From positions 1 through 9,906 of the forward strand of contig JAEEWY010000043.1 of the NCBI GenBank assembly GCA_016291275.1: a stretch of DNA of 9,906 bases, written 5' to 3'. The DNA is from Methanobrevibacter sp. (lineage in GTDB: Archaea > Methanobacteriota > Methanobacteria > Methanobacteriales > Methanobacteriaceae). The notes below the pieces were generated by a model. That model had not been told where the DNA came from. It made no database searches and saw only the letters and a list, made by a program, of their open reading frames with translations. Below are positions 5,966 to 9,906 of the stretch, in pieces. Within the stretch, counting starts at the first letter, position 1, and every line of letters starts with the position of its first letter. Both the position numbers and the translations under genes were made by a program.

Positions 5966-5985
5966 AGATAAGTAAAAACTTATCT
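5966..5985 (-). terminator. Terminator after the monooxygenase-fold gene
   Basis: AGATAAGT (5966-5973) and ACTTATCT (5978-5985) form an 8-bp perfect stem with a four-base loop, 25 bases past the stop at 6011. On the minus strand it is followed by TTTTCTATTTTTAAC, a typical T-rich tail. Confidence 0.65.
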
Positions 5986-6010
5986 AAAAAATAGAACGAT
6001 TTAGGAAAAT

Positions 6011-6313
6011 TTATTCATACAAATTTACTTCTTCAGCTCCAAGCACTTTGATTCCCATTCCTTCAGCTAAATCTGCAGATTCTTTTGAGAATAACTGGAA
6101 ATGAGGTGAAGCCATGTGTTTGCTTAATGCTTCCACACTTTCCCATTGTTCAACAAACATGAATGTGCCGTCTTTAACTGATTTAAGGAATTTATAATCA
6201 ATGTTTCCTTCTTCTTTAAGAGTTTCTTCGACCAATGCCTCTGCAAGAGGGATAATTTTATCTTCTGCACCTTCTTTTGGTGCAAGTTCTGCCATAACTA
6301 CTATAAAGCTCAT
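6011..6313 (-). CDS. Antibiotic biosynthesis monooxygenase (ABM) domain protein
   Basis: This 100-residue protein is a single ABM/YgiN-type ferredoxin-like barrel. Features in order: beta-strand SFIVVMAELAPKEGAED, helix IIPLAEALVEETLKEEGNIDYKF, strand GTFMFVEQWES (49-59), the helix and motif ALSKHMASPHFQLF with His66 and His71, and a final strand GIKVLGAEEV. Family members act as dimers, as cofactor-free monooxygenases on quinols or as isomerase-like enzymes, and many small ones have no proven activity. The start is ATG at 6311-6313 with AAAGGAG (6321-6327) seven bases upstream. It lies between the transporter and the F420:NADP reductase on the same strand, but hairpin terminators before and after it indicate its own transcript. 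Redox stress or quinone-like substrates are possible; the target is not known. Confidence 0.85.
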   Translation of the reverse strand: MSFIVVMAELAPKEGAEDKIIPLAEALVEETLKEEGNIDYKFLKSVKDGTFMFVEQWESVEALSKHMASPHFQLFSKESADLAEGMGIKVLGAEEVNLYE

Positions 6314-6416
6314 GATTAATCTCCTTTAATTGATATTTAATGATTTATAAAAAAAGCATTTTAAATGTTTTGTTAATTGATTTAAGAATTTTTGTAATTT
6401 AAAAAAAGAAAAAGAG

Positions 6417-6444
6417 TAATTATTCTATAAAAATAGAATAATTA
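6417..6444 (-). terminator. Terminator of the F420:NADP reductase gene
   Basis: TAATTATTCTAT (6417-6428) and its exact reverse complement (6433-6444) make a 12-bp stem with a four-base loop, 27 bases past the stop at 6472. The minus strand continues CTCTTTTTCTTTTTTT, a strong T-tract. Read-through into the monooxygenase gene should be limited. Confidence 0.75.
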
Positions 6445-6471
6445 AAGGGTTGAGTTTTGATTCAATGAAAT

Positions 6472-7155
6472 CTATTCATCTAATTTTGGGATTCCAGTGA
6501 TTCTGAGTCCACCGTAATGGGATTTGTACTTGATGTTTAATCCGATTAACAATGGAGTGATCTTTTCAATGATTCTGGATTTTTCCAAGATTCCAGTATC
6601 GATGGTTCTTACACCAGGGATCTTGTTGATGAGTTCTGCTGCAATTTCTTTTGCTTCTTTGTCGTCACCAGCAATTAAACAATCACAGTCAATGTCTTCT
6701 GGAATGTTGGATAAGTGGGAGTTACTGATGTTACAGAATGCACAGATAACTTTTGCACCGGTTCCGTCAAGGATAGATGCGGTTCTTTCTGCTGCAGATC
6801 CTTCCATTAAGTCAATGAATCTGAATGGTTTTCCACCAATTGCAGTTTCTAAAGGTACAGTTGCATCCAATACGATTTTGTCAGTACAGAATTCCTTGAT
6901 TCCTTCAACAGTTGGTTTTTGTGCTGCAAGAGGTACAGTGAGGATTAAGATGTCTCCTTCTTTTGCTGCATCTTCGTTAGCTAAACCTTTGATGTTTAAG
7001 TCATAGTCAGCATATTTTTCTTTAGCTTCTGCAACAACATCTAATGCTTTTTCCTCTTTACGGGAACCAACAATAACTTCTACACCTTCAATTGCTAATC
7101 TGAGAGCAATTCCTAAACCTTGTGGACCAGTTCCACCAATTACACTTACGATCAT
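6472..7155 (-). CDS. fno: F420H2:NADP+ oxidoreductase (NADPH-dependent F420 reductase)
   Basis: The 227-residue enzyme transfers hydride between reduced coenzyme F420 and NADP+, feeding electrons from H2 or formate into biosynthetic NADPH in the cytoplasm. The N-terminal Rossmann motif is VSVIGGTGPQGLGIALRLA (3-21), with Thr9 and the SRK group (31-33) placed to hold the NADP 2'-phosphate. ILILTVPLAAQ and KIVLDATVPLE are the usual strands around the nicotinamide. The middle block GSAAERTASILDGTGAKVICAFCNIS and the closing IKYKSHYGGLRITG are typical of archaeal Fno. Length is normal (about 220-230). The start is ATG at 7153-7155 with AGGAG (7163-7167) upstream. It appears monocistronic, with its own terminator and a promoter that carries an 18-bp palindrome. 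Confidence 0.95.
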   Translation of the reverse strand: MIVSVIGGTGPQGLGIALRLAIEGVEVIVGSRKEEKALDVVAEAKEKYADYDLNIKGLANEDAAKEGDILILTVPLAAQKPTVEGIKEFCTDKIVLDATVPLETAIGGKPFRFIDLMEGSAAERTASILDGTGAKVICAFCNISNSHLSNIPEDIDCDCLIAGDDKEAKEIAAELINKIPGVRTIDTGILEKSRIIEKITPLLIGLNIKYKSHYGGLRITGIPKLDE

Positions 7156-7199
7156 TTTTTATCTCCTAAAATATTGAATTTTGTATAAAGTCTTATGAA

Positions 7200-7217
7200 A
7201 TATATTGTACAATATAT
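7200..7217. promoter_or_regulatory. 18-bp perfect palindrome in the fno promoter
   Basis: ATATATTGTACAATATAT is perfectly self-complementary around 7208.5. A TATA element lies upstream on the minus strand (TATATAAAT, 7228-7236), which predicts a start near 7208, inside the palindrome. Binding here would block initiation, so a repressor operator is the natural reading. The site differs from the NrpR (GGTA-N6-TACC) and MsvR (TTCGTA-N4-TACGAA) operators as known in methanogens. Confidence 0.55.
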
Positions 7218-7227
7218 CGTTGTTATT

Positions 7228-7236
7228 ATTTATATA
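7228..7236 (-). promoter_or_regulatory. TATA element of fno
   Basis: The minus strand reads TATATAAAT about 75 bases upstream of the fno start codon. A second candidate, TTTATAAA at 7245-7252, would start transcription near 7224. Either leaves a leader of about 50-70 nt ending in a good SD. Confidence 0.4.
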
Positions 7237-7252
7237 TGAAAATGTTTATAAA

Positions 7253-7574
7253 TGTTTTTATTTTAGTTTAATATTTTATCATTTATCCTGGTTAATGTTT
7301 AGTTAAATTTTATTTTATATGAATATTTTTTAGTATTTTTTATTTTTATTATAATTTTGTCAAATTAATAAATTAAAAAAAATCAATATTGATATTTAAA
7401 TTAGGAAATTTAAGACAGTTAAATAAAAGAGCAAAATTTGAATTGAAATTTTTTGTAAAAAAATAAGAAATTTTATTGAACATCCACATATTTATTTTTA
7501 AAAAAGATATGATTTTGAATAGTATAATCCATAAAATAAGAAATTAAATTGAAAAATAGGCAATATGGAAAAAT
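7253..7574. other. AT-rich spacer between thpR and fno, no gene recognised
   Basis: More than 300 bases without an SD-preceded ORF, tRNA or strong hairpin. The minus strand carries several T-runs soon after the thpR stop (for example near 7495-7505 and 7457-7463) that can serve as its terminator. The remainder is simple A/T sequence upstream of the fno promoter. Confidence 0.5.
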
Positions 7575-8150
7575 TCAATCCAATTCAAAGACTTTAATAT
7601 CCTCATAGATTGGTCCTTGAGGAGTTAAAGTACTCTTTTTTAAACAGATTTTAGAAACAGTGAAATTTCCAATTTCAATATCTTCCAATTTTTCAATGGT
7701 ATTTCTGATTTCCTTTTTATTCTTAGGACTTTTAACTCTGCCAATGGTCAAATGGGAAATGAAGTTCCTTTCCTTCTTGAATCCCAATTTCTTGAATTCC
7801 TTATCAAGATCCTTTTTAAGATTAATAATTGGAGAGCCTTCATCTAATCCTAACCAAAGAACCTTAATTACATTCTTATTTGGGAAACAGCCACAATTCT
7901 TAATGTTCAAATCAAAAGAAGAGTAATTTTTAATGACTTTATTGACTGCATCAGCGATATCTTCAACCATATCCAAATCAATGTTTCCAAAGAACTTCAA
8001 GGTAAAATGCATGTTCTTTGATGGAACGTATTTGATATTGGTATTTGTCTTCTTAAACTCCTTTTGAACATCTAGAATCTTAGGAACCAATTCTTGATCA
8101 AGTTCAATAGCTAAAAAGCTTCTTATGGTTTCTGATTGTTTTGCTTTCAT
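7575..8150 (-). CDS. thpR: RNA 2',3'-cyclic 3'-phosphodiesterase (2'-5' RNA ligase family)
   Basis: The 191-residue protein belongs to the 2H phosphoesterase superfamily. Both catalytic HxTx motifs are present, HFTL at 48-51 and HLTI at 133-136, in the usual bilobed arrangement (RSFLAIEL at the N-terminus, LKKSTLTPQGPIYEDI at the C-terminus). The family opens 2',3'-cyclic phosphate RNA ends to 2'-phosphates and can join tRNA halves with 2'-5' linkages in vitro. The ATG at 8148-8150 is chosen because GGAG (8157-8160) lies six bases upstream; a TTG at 8160-8162 overlaps this SD and would add MEIF, which is unlikely. It starts 13 bases after the CCA-adding enzyme on the same strand, so the two form an operon for RNA 3'-end metabolism. 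Confidence 0.93.
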   Translation of the reverse strand: MKAKQSETIRSFLAIELDQELVPKILDVQKEFKKTNTNIKYVPSKNMHFTLKFFGNIDLDMVEDIADAVNKVIKNYSSFDLNIKNCGCFPNKNVIKVLWLGLDEGSPIINLKKDLDKEFKKLGFKKERNFISHLTIGRVKSPKNKKEIRNTIEKLEDIEIGNFTVSKICLKKSTLTPQGPIYEDIKVFELD

Positions 8151-8163
8151 AAAAATCTCCAAA

Positions 8164-9654
8164 TTATCTTTTAATGTATTGTCCAGGATTTAAGAAGTCA
8201 TCTAAAGAGTTTAAATAATCTCTTGCTAATTCATCACCATTCTTATTGGAAATGTCATAATCAAATGCTTTTTCCAAATCATTAAGGAATTCATCAATTT
8301 CAATAGGAACACATTCATCACTGCAAATAGCTTCTTTTATGTTCTTTCCAATCTTGAAGATATGTATATAATCATCAGTAAGTGCCTTTTCTAAAAATTC
8401 CTTAGCAGTCTTAAACTCTCTTTCCCTTGTTAAAACCATAAATTCATCCAATGGATATAAAGCATCTTGCCATTTCTTCTTAAAGTTGTCACAAGCTTTC
8501 TTAGGCCATACTTTAGGCCCTTTGTGTATGTAGTATTTTCCTTGCTTGAATACATTGAGTTCTATGGTGAAAATGACAAATCTCTCTTCATCTGTCCAGT
8601 AATCATAATTGAAGACAGAGAATTCCTCCATTTCTATCTTTTCACAAATGGAAGTGACAGTTTTAAGTAGTTGTGGATGAAGAGCATCAGCAGACATTTC
8701 AGGAATAGGGAACTTGAGAACCAATGTTTGGGTTTGCCTATCCTTGAATGACTCTAAAATGTCTTTAGCAATTTCATCGTTGGACTTACCTAATAAATGC
8801 TCCTTTTGAAGAGGTTTGAAGAATTCAATTATCCTTTCTTGCTTTTCTTCTTCATCCAAATCATTATTATCAGCAATGTCTAAAAAGTTTCTTGAAGCAA
8901 CAATGAAATCAACATACCTTTCTATTCTTAAGGCTGCTCCCACATTTCTGTTCATGTCAGTTGGATCAATGAAAACAAGAGGATCTGGCTTAAAAATGCC
9001 ATTTCCTGCTGTACCGTAACCTTCCAAATCAATTTCAGTGTGTTTTTTCCAGTTTTGAGCGGCCCTTAAAGTTTTTTCAAAAGTGCCATACTTTAAAATA
9101 AGCAATTCACATAAATAACCTGCAAAACCGCCAGTCTTGAATTCGGATCCATATGTGCCAACAGCATCCATGAACTTCTTTAGCAAAAGAACCTCATCTT
9201 CCTGTTCTTTGCTTAAATGCTTTTGGATATATCTTGTATGTAAAATTGTTCTATCAACAGCAGAAATAATGGATTGGCCTTCTTCAATAGCATAGCAAGG
9301 AACTATATCAACTTCAAATCCATCTATGTCACATGTTAAATAAGGATGGGAAGCATAATGCTCTGATGCCTTTCCATTCAATGCATCATTGGTCTTGTAT
9401 GCAATATACAAACCCTTTTCCTTAAGCTCATCCATATCTGTATCAATAGGAAAACTAATGAAAATGTCTATATCAGATTTACCTCTTAACCAAGTGTTTT
9501 TAGCAACAGAACCTACAGCATTTGCTTTAGCATCAATATCTTCTTTTTCGCAGAGTTCATTAATGAAATCAATTACCTTTTCAGTTGTTTCATTAACTGC
9601 TTCAATCTCCTCAGGAGTTGGTCTTAATTCATTTAAAATTGATTCATAGTTCAT
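8164..9654 (-). CDS. cca: CCA tRNA nucleotidyltransferase, archaeal class I
   Basis: The 496-residue enzyme adds or repairs the 3'-terminal CCA of tRNAs using CTP and ATP without a nucleic acid template. The nucleotidyltransferase signature is clear: GSVAKNTWLRGKSDIDIF (48-65) gives the GS motif and the two metal-binding carboxylates Asp61 and Asp63, and the third is Asp116 in FEVDIVPCY. The archaeal-specific blocks DRTILHTRYIQKHL (134-147), VLLLKKFMDAVGTYGSEFKTGGFAGYLCELLI and the FIDPTDMNRNVGAAL region follow, with body and tail domains after them. Length is slightly above the 440-460 residues of many archaeal members. The start is ATG at 9652-9654 with an AAAGGA SD. It is followed at 13 bases by thpR. 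Confidence 0.96.
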   Translation of the reverse strand: MNYESILNELRPTPEEIEAVNETTEKVIDFINELCEKEDIDAKANAVGSVAKNTWLRGKSDIDIFISFPIDTDMDELKEKGLYIAYKTNDALNGKASEHYASHPYLTCDIDGFEVDIVPCYAIEEGQSIISAVDRTILHTRYIQKHLSKEQEDEVLLLKKFMDAVGTYGSEFKTGGFAGYLCELLILKYGTFEKTLRAAQNWKKHTEIDLEGYGTAGNGIFKPDPLVFIDPTDMNRNVGAALRIERYVDFIVASRNFLDIADNNDLDEEEKQERIIEFFKPLQKEHLLGKSNDEIAKDILESFKDRQTQTLVLKFPIPEMSADALHPQLLKTVTSICEKIEMEEFSVFNYDYWTDEERFVIFTIELNVFKQGKYYIHKGPKVWPKKACDNFKKKWQDALYPLDEFMVLTREREFKTAKEFLEKALTDDYIHIFKIGKNIKEAICSDECVPIEIDEFLNDLEKAFDYDISNKNGDELARDYLNSLDDFLNPGQYIKR

Positions 9655-9833
9655 TGTTTAGTTCCTTTAGTTAAATTGTAAAATCCGATAAAATTGTTTT
9701 ATAATAATATTATTGTCTTTATTAGTTTTATAATTTTATAATTTATAGAAGATGAAAAAAAGAATTTCAAAAATAAGAAAAAATAATAGAAAAAAATAAG
9801 CTAAAAAAATTAGTAAAAAAATAAAAAGGAAGA

Positions 9834-9906
9834 TTAAGCAGTTGCCTCTTCCTTATCTTTAGCAAATTCACCTAGGAAATTAACAGGTTCTCCTGCCTTT
9901 GCCCTA
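9834..9906 (-). CDS. C-terminal end of an unrecognised protein
   Basis: The minus strand is open from the window edge to a TAA at 9834-9836. The visible 23 or so residues read AKAGEPVNFLGEFAKDKE, then EATA and stop. The codon use is like the other genes here and the tail is Lys/Glu-rich. This is too short to assign a family. Downstream on the minus strand are several T-runs (about 9755-9825) suited to archaeal termination. It lies upstream of cca on the same strand, 180 bases away, and is probably a separate transcript. Confidence 0.5.
   Translation of the reverse strand, partial: RAKAGEPVNFLGEFAKDKEEATA

Noticed and set aside
6524..7006. 160-residue plus-strand frame opposite fno
   Set aside because: Shadow of a conserved coding sequence; composition reflects the reverse complement of fno, with no SD and no recognisable domain.
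8151..8162. Upstream TTG start adding MEIF to ThpR
   Set aside because: The TTG overlaps the GGAG SD that serves the ATG at 8148-8150, and the family normally begins near the RSFLAIE strand.
9700..9715. AATAATATTATT palindrome upstream of cca
   Set aside because: Only A and T, short, and expected by chance in this sequence; no support as an operator.

Overview
The window looks like a chromosomal segment of a methanogenic archaeon of the order Methanobacteriales, most likely Methanobrevibacter or a close relative. It is very AT-rich. It carries two diagnostic archaeal genes of the alternative shikimate entry route (ADH synthase and 3-dehydroquinate synthase II), a coenzyme F420:NADP oxidoreductase, and an archaeal class I CCA-adding enzyme. 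Starts are preceded by GGAG/GGTGAT Shine-Dalgarno (SD) sites, intergenic regions hold TTTATATA-type TATA boxes, and genes end in oligo-T tracts. The genus assignment is an inference.

Layout, left to right. (a) 1-147: 3' end of a nitroreductase-family gene on the plus strand. (b) 148-1003: no conventional gene, but a cluster of strong inverted repeats. Read on the minus strand these fit a short transcript of about 580 nt with a TATA box near 800, two in-frame SD-preceded starts for a small hydrophobic peptide, a structured 3' part, and a hairpin/T-tract terminator near 190-252. This is the least explained part of the window. (c) 1004-3002, minus: the two-gene aro' operon, with a hairpin/oligo-T terminator at its end and duplicated TATA elements in its promoter. 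(d) 3296-4857, plus: a MarR-family regulator, then a 3-hydroxyacyl-CoA-dehydrogenase-like protein. Both have inverted repeats upstream and the second ends at a GAAA-loop terminator. (e) 4978-7155, minus: a SLAC1/TDT-type ten-helix transporter, a small antibiotic-biosynthesis-monooxygenase-fold protein, and the F420:NADP reductase. These look like separate transcription units, since hairpin terminators follow both the monooxygenase gene and the reductase gene. (f) 7575-9654, minus: an RNA-end-processing pair, the CCA-adding enzyme followed 13 nt later by a 2',3'-cyclic phosphodiesterase (ThpR). (g) 9834-9906: the C-terminal codons of an unrecognised minus-strand gene.

Functional picture. The aro' pair makes 3-dehydroquinate from 6-deoxy-5-ketofructose 1-phosphate and aspartate semialdehyde, supplying aromatic amino acids. 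The F420 reductase links the F420H2 pool to NADPH for biosynthesis. The nitroreductase, monooxygenase-fold protein and F420 reductase lie near one another and may share a redox theme, but the sequence shows no operon joining them. The cca-thpR pair belongs to tRNA/RNA 3'-end metabolism. Several promoters carry perfect palindromes or inverted repeats placed where a repressor could act.
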